Origin: Prevotella histicola JCM 15637 = DNF00424
GTDB lineage: Bacteria > Bacteroidota > Bacteroidia > Bacteroidales > Bacteroidaceae
DNA length: 39,881 bases
Assembly: GCF_000613925.1 (NCBI RefSeq)
Contig: NZ_BAJX01000022.1
Coordinates: 1-39,881 of the forward strand
Direction: 5' to 3'
Position 1 is the stretch's first letter, and every line of letters begins with the position of its first letter. This document shows positions 19,401 to 26,867 of the stretch, one piece after another. The notes under the pieces were generated by a model that saw nothing but the letters and a program-made list of their open reading frames with translations, was not told where the DNA came from and made no database searches. The position numbers and the translations under genes are program-made.

Positions 19401-19716
19401 GTGTGTTACCATCAACTGTATAGGTAAATGGCAACTGGTTTGATAAGCTTAGTAACAAACTTGAAACAGACTGATTGCGCACGTCAAGGGTAACACCTGT
19501 AAGTGTTTTGACGTCTTCATCGGCAAATTTAACATTCAGTCCTGTCTGTTTTGCAACCTCATTTGCAAATGTTTCTACTGTTGCATCGCGCATTGAGAGT
19601 GTAACCTTTGCCCCGTTAAGCTCTTGAGCTGATGTGGGAAGGCAGAATGGACCAAAGCATAATAGGCTCAAGATAAGAGCACAAATCATGCGTTGGAGAA
19701 AAGTAGTCTTCTGCAT
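16462..19716 (-). CDS. SusC/RagA-family TonB-dependent transporter with STN domain
   Basis: A 1084-residue TonB-dependent outer-membrane transporter of the SusC/RagA family. In order: signal peptide; an STN (secretin/TonB N-terminal) domain at about residues 35-110 (VTLSMRDATVETFANEVAKQ); a carboxypeptidase-regulatory-like repeat (GIYGQVTDVNGDPIIGAIIR, about 117-200); EVVVTGY; the plug with YVVDGAQVTPEYVADMDMND and DASASALYGAKASAGVI; then a beta-barrel ending in FSLRFSL, with the terminal aromatic/hydrophobic residue expected for barrel insertion. An STN domain usually means signalling to an anti-sigma/ECF sigma pair, but none is in the window. First gene of the operon running to 7434. Confidence 0.96.
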   Translation of the reverse strand: MQKTTFLQRMICALILSLLCFGPFCLPTSAQELNGAKVTLSMRDATVETFANEVAKQTGLNVKFADEDVKTLTGVTLDVRNQSVSSLLLSLSNQLPFTYTVDGNTLTFAKKEPVQRKKGIYGQVTDVNGDPIIGAIIRIDGVNGGYTTDINGEYQAQTDLKEARLTVSYIGYKTITRTVKNGSAANFTMHEDTKEMQEVVVTGYQTKNKNSFTGSQVSVTRDQLMNVGTKNVLQSIANFVPGMVIADDNLKGSDPNKVAEINIRGRATFEGQANTPVYVVDGAQVTPEYVADMDMNDIETVTVLKDASASALYGAKASAGVIVITTKTLKGGKLKLNYSGTVRLSTPDLHDYHLLNARQKLEYERLAGLFTDSDPTRQYQYDLDYARIYNNIQSGVETDWLAKPLRNAFSQSHSLSIDGGDERAKYNLGVRYGKDSGVMKGSDRTRLSTNFRLSYNVSGKFFVSNSSTITSVTNNESPYGDFSDWVKMNPYENPYDADGKLRSSLYHDISNPLYDASLGSYNKTNTLDFLNTTSLQLWFGDKVRLDGDFTIDRSKQDRRIFTSPFSYYEISNKAADQRGSLSDNWTNVTTLQGKLMLSYNNYFFKKLFLTAMGGSSMESTSTDAAGYRSVGFYSDKLGHPAFATSYDAGTHPSGSDTETRGVGFFVNTNTIWDNKYFLDLIYRYEGSSRFGKNKRFAPFWSVGGGWNIHNEKFMSGSQVQLLKLRASIGYLGNINFNPYQALTTYSYNSAYFYGKGTGATPITIGNPDLKWERTLSTDIGVDFTAFHGRIDLSADYYIKNTDNLLLDITKAPSVGVTTSRENIGEVQNTGFELRLRTFPIQNKDWQWSLGFTYAYNKNKIKKISNALREQNEQNLAKGGVAPLPVYEEGQSLTALKVVPSAGIDPVTGQEIFIKRDGSYTFVYDPNDKVIFGDTNPTGIGAINSYLTYKRFAFSCSFQYSFGGALYNETLATKVEGANPKYNADERVLNDRWKTPGTEAKYKRIDDTATPYQTSRFVQKNNYLRMTSLSFSYEVPTTWLQKYGLKRMFLELLTNDLFYLSTAKRERGLNYPYDRSFEFSLRFSL

Positions 19717-19880
19717 CTTTCTCTTATTTTTGGATTGTTATTTGAAGCAATATGTATAGCCCCTGATGATAATATAATCTTTTTAACCTAATTACTATTG
19801 ATGAAAAAAGAGGGTGGTCGTCCTCAATATTAATAAAACTAATACCTGTGAATTGATAATTTCGTTTTTAAAAACGACTG

Positions 19881-19888
19881 CAAATATA
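19881..19888 (-). promoter_or_regulatory. -7 box upstream of SusC operon
   Basis: The minus strand reads TATATTTG, matching TAnnTTTG, about 165 nt upstream of the SusC ATG, implying a long leader of roughly 155 nt. No clear TTTG is present at 19-21 nt upstream. The intervening leader has no obvious gene. Confidence 0.35.
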
Positions 19889-20123
19889 TAAAAAAAACAA
19901 GGAAGATCAGCTTCTTTTTATATAAATTTGAATAATTTTCATATATATCTTGCTCTGTTTTGATTCTTCTTCAACATCCTGTACTGGATGCTTTTTTTGT
20001 TATTATTATCTTGATACTTGTGTCTTTCACTATTTTAAAATAAGGTGTTACCTTTTGAAATGTATTTACAGAAAAAGCATTTGAGAGTGTATTGAAAGTT
20101 GATTGGGTGTAGATAAAAGTGAC

Positions 20124-20298
20124 TTTGTAAGCTGTTGATTTATAGAAGGTTATAAAGAGGCTGGTAAAAGACGCCCTTTTGCATTGCAAAAGGTGCCCTT
20201 TTGAGGTGCAAAAGGGCATCTTTTACTCATCAAAAGGGCACCTTTTACAACGCAAAAGAGCACCTATTGTTTTTCAGTATACGAATTTATATTACATT
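20124..20298. repeat. 175-nt intergenic repeat element, copy C
   Basis: Same architecture as the copies at 203, 7128 and 33229: TTTGTAA left end, a central array of 22-nt-period dyads (about 20165-20270), AAAAGAGCACCTAT near the right end and ATTACA at the end. It separates the divergent SusC operon and flippase gene. Confidence 0.8.
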
Positions 20299-20418
20299 GT
20301 GTCCTGATGGTCCTATTTTGGTTCTTTATGTTTGTTGATGTGAACAGTCATCAGGCTGCAATCATTGGCTTGATGATGAAAAACGAGAAAGCTTCATCTT
20401 CAATTCATCTCTTTGCTA

Positions 20419-20450
20419 TTTGCCCATATCAGAATAAAGCGTTATTTTTG
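20419..20450 (+). promoter_or_regulatory. promoter of flippase gene
   Basis: TTTG (20419-20422) is followed after 20 nt by TATTTTTG (20443-20450), a full match to the Bacteroidetes consensus. Transcription would begin near 20457, downstream of the first ATG of the longest open frame. The true flippase start must therefore be later, and GTG at 20496 fits. Confidence 0.75.
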
Positions 20451-20495
20451 CAAACCAATGCTTTTTATTCAAGAAGATATTATATATATAAAGGT

Positions 20496-21937
20496 GTGGA
20501 AAAGGAAACTCTAAAGGAGAAAACTGCCAAAGGACTGTTCTGGGGGGCACTGAATAATGGTACGATGCAGCTCCTGAATATCATAATCGGTGTTTTTTTG
20601 GCACGTCTGTTGTCGCCATCCGATTATGGATTAGTGGGAATGTTGGCAGTATTCACTGCTGTTGCTGGTGCTTTACAAGAGAGTGGCTTTACCTCAGCAT
20701 TGGCAAATATGGAGCATCCTACGGGTAAAGATTACAATGCAGTCTTCTGGTTTAGTACTCTTATGAGCTGGGTTTCCTATCTTGTGTTGTTCTTTTGTGC
20801 TCCGTTAATAGCAGCGTTTTTCCATCATGAAGAACTTATAGGGCTGTCACGTTTTATCTTTGTATCCTTACTTTTCTCTGCTATCGGCACTGCTCCTACA
20901 GCATATTTGTTTAAGAACATGATGGTTCGGGAGACTACGTTGTTACGAGTTTCTTCACTTGTACTGTCTGGTGTAGTAGGAATTGTATTGGCTTTTCGTG
21001 GTTATGCATATTGGAGTTTGGCTTGGCAACAGGTTATTTACATTACGTTGACAAGCTTTGGACGTTTCTTTCTGATACCTTGGCGACCATCTTTCCATAT
21101 TGATTTTACGCCGATTCGGCATATGTTTTCCTTTAGTTATAAGATTCTTATAAGACAGTGGTCAATACGATAAGTCAGAATGTACTTACATTTATCTTCG
21201 GTAGACTCTATTCTGCAAAGGCAGTAGGCAACTTTTCTCAGGCTTTTAAGTGGGATACGATGGCAAGTACCTTTGTTTCAGGAACCATTTCACAGGTCGC
21301 TCAACCTGTTTTGGTGGAGGTTAACGGTGATGCTGGGCGTCAAGTGAATGTCTTTCGTAAGATGTTACGCTTTACAGCCTTCCTTGCTTTCCCCGCAATG
21401 TTTGGTCTTGCAATGATCTCACATGAGTTTATTTTACTGTTGATATCCGATAAATGGGCAGAGAGTGTCCCTCTTTTGCGTATACTTTGCATCAGTGGTG
21501 CCTTCTTACCATTCTATACAATGTATCAAAACCTTATCATCAGCCGTGGAAAATCAGTTATTTACATGTGGTGCACGATAGCTTTGATTGTTGCACAAAT
21601 CGTGTTTGTCATTCTTTGTTATCGTGAAGGAATCGTGTTTATGGTCAGTATCTATACGCTTGTCACGGTTCTTTGGCTCTTTGTATGGCAGTATTTTGCG
21701 GGGAAAGAGATAGGTCTACGATTGTTTGATGTCATGAAAGACATCTGTCCTTATCTCTTTGTGTCAGCTGCAGTGATGCTCGTTACTTACTTCTCAACGG
21801 TCTTTATCAGTAATCTTGTGCTGCTATTAGTTGCACGTGTCTTGCTTGCTGGTATCCTTTATTTCGCTATTATGAAGCTGTCTGGGTCACAAATGCTGAA
21901 GGAATGTCTTGCTTATTTGCATCGGCGTAGAGCATGA
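20496..21937 (+). CDS. MOP/Wzx-type polysaccharide flippase, frameshifted mid-gene
   Basis: A lipopolysaccharide/O-antigen flippase-like membrane protein (MOP superfamily, WzxC-type) of about 480 residues, probably moving lipid-linked glycans across the inner membrane. The N-terminus KETLKEKTAKGLFWGALNNG and RLLSPSDYGLVGMLAVF are typical. Many hydrophobic segments follow. The frame breaks at about 21155-21162: the first part ends in an aberrant IRQWSIR tail and the rest resumes as KTVVNTISQNVLTFIFG in another frame. One extra A in ATAAGACAG would join them (1442 nt is 2 modulo 3). The start is set at GTG 20496 because the consensus promoter lies inside the longer open frame that begins at 20307. 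Its last 25 nt overlap the convergent GT2 gene. Confidence 0.85.
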
Positions 21938-22896
21938 TGATACATATACAGTTGCATGACGGGATAGAGCCATGCACGAATCATCTTTATGAAGCTACCA
22001 CCTGAGGTCTGAAACAACCTTTGGTGGTTTTTTGTTAGTAGGTATTGTAGTCTTAAAAAAGCCCATAATCCTTTCTTCGTTTCAAGTCTCATGATAGCTT
22101 TTGCTTCGATGAAATCGTTGTAATTGGTTGTTATTCCTTCCATGAACGTTAACTTTCCTTTGTAAATAGGAAGGGCTATGCTTCGCGCTTGGTGGTAGTG
22201 GCGTAGTCCCCATAGCAATTCATACAATCCATTCTGCCATGAAGGGAGACTCCGACTGTAGTCGTTGTAAGTCGTAGCATCGGCATGTCGCCGGAAATTC
22301 ACCAATACTTTGTTGCAGAAAGCTATACTGTCGTGGCTTGCAGCGAGTATGCTGAGGGCTGCATCATAGAGTGATACGTTGAAGAAAGGATGTGTTACGG
22401 GTGGCATCATACGCAATAGTTCTCGGCGGAAGAGCATGGTGTGCCCTGGAAGACCGAGGAACATCATACGGAAAATGCTTACGTTACGTGGTCTGTTATC
22501 GAAGTATGCGAAGGAACCATCAGTGGAAAACGGTCGTGTAAGCCCACTACAGAGGAGCTTATTACCAATAGTCGTCATCTGATTGGCTATCTTATCAGCC
22601 TCCCAGATGTCATCTTGATCAGCAATAGCAATGAAATCACCCGTCGTTCGATGCATGGCTGAGAGAAAATTGGCATTGACTCCGTGTGTTCCTTCATTGT
22701 GATAGATGTGTATGAGAGGATGTTTTTCTTCGTATTCTTCCAATATTTGCCATGTGTTATCAGTCGATCCGTCATCCTGAATGATGATTTCGTGCAATGG
22801 ATAGGTCTGTGCTAAGATTGAATCAAGCTGCTCCTGCAGATATTTAGCGCCATTATAAGTGCATAAAACGATGGAAACGGGCTTTTTTTCGGTCAT
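21913..22896 (-). CDS. family 2 glycosyltransferase
   Basis: A 327-residue GT2 (GT-A fold) glycosyltransferase: N-terminal VSIVLCTYNGAKYLQEQLDS, then IIIQDDGSTDNTWQIL, and the DxD-containing IAIADQDDIWEADKI at about residues 88-102. This is the pattern of rhamnosyl- or similar transferases for O-antigen and capsule. It starts 2 nt after the preceding membrane-protein gene on the same strand, so it belongs to a three-gene operon (25675 to 21913), and it converges with the flippase gene with a 25-nt overlap. The sugar donor cannot be inferred. Membrane-proximal basic helices at the C-terminus may dock it at the inner membrane. Confidence 0.92.
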   Translation of the reverse strand: MTEKKPVSIVLCTYNGAKYLQEQLDSILAQTYPLHEIIIQDDGSTDNTWQILEEYEEKHPLIHIYHNEGTHGVNANFLSAMHRTTGDFIAIADQDDIWEADKIANQMTTIGNKLLCSGLTRPFSTDGSFAYFDNRPRNVSIFRMMFLGLPGHTMLFRRELLRMMPPVTHPFFNVSLYDAALSILAASHDSIAFCNKVLVNFRRHADATTYNDYSRSLPSWQNGLYELLWGLRHYHQARSIALPIYKGKLTFMEGITTNYNDFIEAKAIMRLETKKGLWAFLRLQYLLTKNHQRLFQTSGGSFIKMIRAWLYPVMQLYMYHHALRRCK

Positions 22897-22898
22897 AA

Positions 22899-24329
22899 TT
22901 AGTGAAGGGATAAGAGGGTTAGAGCAGTGTTATAGCTAATAAGATAAAGTGTAAGGGCACTGATTAAGGTTACTAAACAGATTCTTTTCTTTCCCTTGGT
23001 AGTACTTATTAGGTACGCAGAACTTATCGGAATGACATATGCCCAATGGGCAGTCATGATGTAGATTTCGTTGATTCCGAAACCTAATCCTAAGTGAAGT
23101 ACCATGTCAACGGCAAAGAAAGAGAATGCAAGCCATAGGAATTTACTCCGCTTTCCAGCCCATAAGCCCATAATAAAGAGAAGGATAATAATGCCTTCTA
23201 CAATATAATTGATAGCATAACTGTATCTTACGATGACTGGACGATCACGCATCACATCGCCAAGTGTGTGTTGTTCGTGTAGTTGGAGTGACTCTCCGAA
23301 GAGATTTTCCACAATGGTTGCAGAGCGGGAGGTCGTTATGTCGGTCCAATTTAGGAACCTTTCTTTGCTCATAGGCTTCCCTGAATGTGCGTTTTGGGGC
23401 TCTTGTGCCTTCTTTCGTAGCTGCTCTTTTCGATGATTTCGCCATATTTCCTTGAATTTTATGGCTTGCTTGGCACTGTCTTTTATCTGTGTTGTGTCAC
23501 GAAATGCTGCTAACATTTTAGCTTTATCGGCTTTAATAGCTTGTGCGCGTTGGACTTTTCCCGCGTGAACACTGTCTGCAACAAATGTGTTATATTCCCA
23601 TTCGCTGAATCCACATAGAACTGCTGCGGGAAGGAGAATGGCTATAAAAAGGTGAGATGGACGGAAAAAAGACTTTCCATTACTGAAGAAACTGGCAAGA
23701 AAGACCTTTATTCCGTTGTTGAGTGATACTCCCGCTGTCAGGAAAAAGAGTAGGATAGTCTGCCATTTCTTCATCTTTCGCCCATCTTTTATCTGTTTCC
23801 CAGTTATATATAGGACCAAGAGGAGCAGACATAATGATATGATGAAATGGTCAGGAGATATGGCTGCCAGCATCACATAAGCGAAGGAAAAGAGGAAGAA
23901 TGCTAATATTGAGGATTCAAAACGCGACAGACAGATAAGCTCTTTGCCTATTCTCATCATGAAAAGAAAAGCATAAACAGAGCTAATAAGCAAGACACAG
24001 GACACAAGAAACGCCCCACAGTTTATCTCAGTCAATGACATTAACAGCTGATTGATAAGATAAACGGGATAATAATAGAAGGCAAGCAGTGGATGACGGT
24101 TCACATCAAACGCTGTTGTCCAGTCTGTAACGACACAAAGGGTCAATGGATCGAAGCCGGAAATGTGGAAATTATCAATGAAAACCTTCCTAAAGTCTTT
24201 GTTGATAACGGAGAATTTAGAATAATAATGGCTGATAACGGCAATATGCATTACCATTTGCCATAGAAGAAAGAGGACTACTGGCAGGCGCTCTTCCTTC
24301 TTTATCTTCAGAAGGTAATATACTTTCAT
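22899..24329 (-). CDS. polytopic membrane protein, paralogue of the next gene
   Basis: A 476-residue protein with about ten hydrophobic segments, function unknown (possibly the family annotated DUF6080 in Bacteroidales, from memory). The start is set at ATG 24329, which overlaps the TGA of the upstream gene (24326-24329) and gives MKVYYLLKIKKEERLPVV, matching the paralogue's MSLFNIFKVKKEERLLAF. A longer frame to 24476 is only read-through over the neighbour. Shared blocks with the paralogue: YNAL/ISHYYSKF region, LAAISPDHFIISLCLLLLVLYI, SRSATIVENLFGESLQLHEQ, DRPVIVRYSYAINY and GFGINEIYIMTAHWAYVIPI. The DHFI and GINEIYIMTAHW motifs are invariant between them and may form a periplasmic active or binding site. 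Confidence 0.75.
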   Translation of the reverse strand: MKVYYLLKIKKEERLPVVLFLLWQMVMHIAVISHYYSKFSVINKDFRKVFIDNFHISGFDPLTLCVVTDWTTAFDVNRHPLLAFYYYPVYLINQLLMSLTEINCGAFLVSCVLLISSVYAFLFMMRIGKELICLSRFESSILAFFLFSFAYVMLAAISPDHFIISLCLLLLVLYITGKQIKDGRKMKKWQTILLFFLTAGVSLNNGIKVFLASFFSNGKSFFRPSHLFIAILLPAAVLCGFSEWEYNTFVADSVHAGKVQRAQAIKADKAKMLAAFRDTTQIKDSAKQAIKFKEIWRNHRKEQLRKKAQEPQNAHSGKPMSKERFLNWTDITTSRSATIVENLFGESLQLHEQHTLGDVMRDRPVIVRYSYAINYIVEGIIILLFIMGLWAGKRSKFLWLAFSFFAVDMVLHLGLGFGINEIYIMTAHWAYVIPISSAYLISTTKGKKRICLVTLISALTLYLISYNTALTLLSLH

Positions 24330-25675
24330 GACAGAAGATACCTGGCTATATGTCCTGCATTGTAAATCCATAGATACGCAGTGAGAACAAGTAACAGGGC
24401 ACGCAGTAGTTGTTGAGGCTTGTGGGACAATCCTTTCAACATATATCCATACGCTATTGGGATAATAAAAGCCCATCCTGCAGTCATGATATATACCTCA
24501 TTAATGGCAAAACCAAGTATAAGGTGGAGTGTGATATCGCAAGCAAACCATGCTAATAGCATTTGGAAGAAACGCTTATGATAACCGAAGACGATACCGA
24601 TAATGAACAATAGGACGATAATAGCTTCTATAGCATAATTCAAAATCCAGTTATATTTAACAAAGATGGGACGATCCCACGATACATCTTTTAATAGATA
24701 TTGCTGGTGAAGTTGGATAGATTCACCAAAGAAGTTTTCTATTAATGTCTCGCTACGTGATGTGGATACGTCCATAAGCCTACCTATGGTACTGTTGTCT
24801 GCAGCCTTTCCCGTATGACTTCTTAACCATGCATCACGCTGTCTCTTGTGTTCGTTGACTTTCTTGGCATCTCTTTTCTTGTTTACCTGCTCAATATTGT
24901 GTACTACTTTCTGCTGTGGAACTTCAAGAAGGTAGTATTGTGACTGCTGGATTCCTAATAATAAAAGGAACGGAAGGATGACACCTATCGTAATAAACTT
25001 CCACTTAAAGGTTCTCTTACCATTTGTAAACAGGCCTGCAAGGAGTGTTTTAGTACCGTTGGATGTGGCCATACCAGCTGTGAAGAAGGTAAGTATAAAG
25101 GATTGCCAGGCTGTTAATTGTCGTTGTTTCTTAATCTTCATGCCTGTAATGTACATGGTCATGGACAGTAACATCAGGGAAATGATGAAATGATCGGGGA
25201 CCATTGATGGAACCAAGACATGTCCAAAAGAAAAAAGAAATAAAGTAAGTAGGGTAGAATCAGCCTGACTAAGCTCTATGACTTCGCGGAAAATGCGATA
25301 CATAAATACTACTGCATAGAAAGCGGAGAAGATGATTATGATTGCCATGAAGTACACAGCAAAGTTATAACCTACGTTCTGTATGAGCCAGGAGTTCAAT
25401 AGGTAAAGTGGATAAAGGAAGGTTAGATAGAGCGGATGACGTGCTGTCTCGAAGTGAATACGCATACCAGAGATGGTGATCCATGACCAGTTATCATATC
25501 CAGACATGCGAAAGTTCTTTGTGAAGATGCTCCAGAATCCTCCTTGTGCCCCCATAGTGTATACATGATAATGGCTGGCTATGACCAAAGCATTAAACAC
25601 TATGAACACGAAAAGCATGCAGAACGCAAGCAAACGTTCCTCTTTTTTTACTTTGAAGATATTGAATAGTGACAT
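24326..25675 (-). CDS. polytopic membrane protein, paralogue of the previous gene
   Basis: A 449-residue membrane protein with about ten predicted membrane spans. It shares the VPDHFIISLMLLSMTMYITG, TSRSETLIENFFGESIQLH, WDRPIFVKYNWILNY and GFAINEVYIMTAGWAFIIPI blocks with its neighbour. Function is unknown. The general layout (polytopic, polar loop with conserved charged residues, location next to GT2 and flippase genes) recalls GT-C-type lipid-linked sugar transferases, but no canonical DD/ED motif in the first loop was identified. It is the first gene of the operon with a consensus promoter at 25698-25728, and its stop overlaps the next start by 4 nt. Confidence 0.75.
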   Translation of the reverse strand: MSLFNIFKVKKEERLLAFCMLFVFIVFNALVIASHYHVYTMGAQGGFWSIFTKNFRMSGYDNWSWITISGMRIHFETARHPLYLTFLYPLYLLNSWLIQNVGYNFAVYFMAIIIIFSAFYAVVFMYRIFREVIELSQADSTLLTLFLFSFGHVLVPSMVPDHFIISLMLLSMTMYITGMKIKKQRQLTAWQSFILTFFTAGMATSNGTKTLLAGLFTNGKRTFKWKFITIGVILPFLLLLGIQQSQYYLLEVPQQKVVHNIEQVNKKRDAKKVNEHKRQRDAWLRSHTGKAADNSTIGRLMDVSTSRSETLIENFFGESIQLHQQYLLKDVSWDRPIFVKYNWILNYAIEAIIVLLFIIGIVFGYHKRFFQMLLAWFACDITLHLILGFAINEVYIMTAGWAFIIPIAYGYMLKGLSHKPQQLLRALLLVLTAYLWIYNAGHIARYLLS

Positions 25676-25697
25676 TAAAAACAGTAAATAACTGCTG

Positions 25698-25728
25698 CAA
25701 AGGTACGAATTAAAGAAGATTAAACAAA
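25698..25728 (-). promoter_or_regulatory. promoter of the membrane-protein/GT2 operon
   Basis: On the minus strand TTTG (25725-25728) is followed after exactly 19 nt by TACCTTTG (25698-25705), 22 nt before the ATG at 25675. Confidence 0.8.
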
Positions 25729-25790
25729 GAATTACACTTAAGAAGTCACTCTATCACGGTGGAAGGTGTTGTTATACTGGTTCGTGCGGA

Positions 25791-25875
25791 TGCTTAGCAC
25801 CATATGTGTTGGTACCTCGCACCAGTGGAGCTAGGCTGCAGCACAATAGCAAAAGGGCACCTTTTACCAGCGTGT
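25791..25875. repeat. intergenic remnants of two repeat families
   Basis: ATGCTTAGCACCAT at 25791 matches the repeats at 14031 and 14097, including the following ATnTGTnnTGGT. A single dyad unit of the 22-nt family (AAAAGGGCACCTTTT, about 25851-25865) follows without the rest of the 175-nt element. There is no gene in the 223-nt gap between operons and no terminator with a T-run for the gtrA end. Confidence 0.5.
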
Positions 25876-25898
25876 TGTTTGTAGAGTAAATCATAAAC

Positions 25899-26309
25899 TC
25901 ATTTCTTTTTCAAGAAGAAACGTACTAAAAGGAAGTTGATAGGTACGCAGATTGCAAACATTGGGACCATTGCGAGTTGTTTCTTTAAGCCCAATGATAG
26001 GAAAATATGGAGGGTAAATGTTTGCAGAAGGTAGTTGATTACATGTGAAAAGATGAAACCGGCGCCCCTTTTTGCCGTAGATTGTACGCGAAATGTGTAT
26101 TTTGTGGATGCTATGTAGTTAAATATGAAGCTGACGATATAGGCAATTGTGTTTGAAAAGAGTGGATGAAGCCATTGTATTAAGAGCAGGTATGTACTGT
26201 ATTGGATGATAACAGCCAATGTTCCTACAATGATAAAACGGACGATTTCACCGAGTTTTTCATTTTTCTTTTTAGTCTCTGAAGGGCTTAAAATATCCTT
26301 TATCTGCAT
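25899..26309 (-). CDS. GtrA-family membrane protein
   Basis: A 136-residue GtrA-family protein with four hydrophobic segments (IVGTLAVIIQYSTYLLLIQW, IAYIVSFIFNYIAST, a third around residues 90-105, and a C-terminal MFAICVPINFLLVRFFLKKK). The FNYIASTKYTFR block is characteristic. GtrA proteins assist translocation or use of polyprenyl-phosphate sugars. It is the last gene of the operon that also encodes UbiA-type prenyltransferase and HAD phosphatase. Its start lies inside the end of the HAD gene: the restored HAD frame stops at 26272, giving a 38-nt overlap. A longer N-terminal soluble tail precedes the first span. Confidence 0.9.
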   Translation of the reverse strand: MQIKDILSPSETKKKNEKLGEIVRFIIVGTLAVIIQYSTYLLLIQWLHPLFSNTIAYIVSFIFNYIASTKYTFRVQSTAKRGAGFIFSHVINYLLQTFTLHIFLSLGLKKQLAMVPMFAICVPINFLLVRFFLKKK

Positions 26310-26867
26310 AATTTATCAATTCTTTATCTCCCCGACTGTCACCAAAGGCTGTCAGATGGTAATCCTCTCGTTGAGGATAGAGGCTTTTAATCGGTTTACT
26401 TTTTCCTGTCCGTAACAGTTGGCAGTAGTAAACATTCCAGTTAAATGCCCGTTTTTTACTTCTATTTGAGTCCCTTCTATTTGGATTTTATCACCGAATT
26501 CATCGAAAAAAGGACACACCCAATTGTCTATACTTGCACTGATAATGATGACTTTGTCTCCTTCTTCAAGGGCTTTTCTAATCCTTTTTATTCCTGCAGG
26601 ACGAAGGAGTCGCTGTTTGTTGGTGTGCGCAAAGTCTCTACATAGCAAATTAAATCGGTCTATTTCCATGTTATGGAAAAACCAACTAAAGACTTTTTGC
26701 TTTGCTTCCTGGTTGGAATAAAGATGTAGTTTCATCAATAATAGTAGTGGAAGGTGCAGGAGAAATCCCGTCATAGTCTTCCTTTGACCATATACATAAC
26801 GGATAAACTCAACGAATGTATCCTTCTTTGTCAGGGTTCCATCAAAGTCAAATGCACAGATTTTCAT
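26272..26867 (-). CDS. HAD-IB family phosphatase, frameshifted
   Basis: A haloacid-dehalogenase-fold hydrolase with motif I DFDGTLTKKDTF (DxDxT) at residues 7-18, motif II IISAS and a Lys region before NCYGQEKVNRLKA. The uninterrupted frame stops at 26352, before the essential motif III. In the neighbouring frame the sequence continues as EDYHLTAFGDSRGDKELINYADKGYF, supplying the GDSxxD acid motif, and stops at 26272. One base lost near 26360 explains this (596 nt is 2 modulo 3). The restored length of about 198 residues fits the family. It overlaps the UbiA gene by 4 nt. By analogy with 5-phosphoribosyl-polyprenyl-phosphate pathways it may remove the 5-phosphate from the lipid-linked product of the UbiA enzyme. 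Confidence 0.82.

Noticed and set aside
20307..20495. N-terminal extension of the flippase frame (63 codons)
   Set aside because: A consensus promoter at 20419-20450 lies within it, and the flippase-like sequence begins only at GTG 20496.
24330..24476. N-terminal extension of the membrane protein starting at 24476
   Set aside because: It reads over the C-terminus of the upstream paralogue. The ATGA overlap at 24326-24329 and the match to the paralogue's N-terminus fix the start at 24329.
25851..25865. AAAAGGTGCCCTTTT dyad as a terminator for the gtrA operon
   Set aside because: No T-run follows on the minus strand, and the sequence is a unit of the repeat family.
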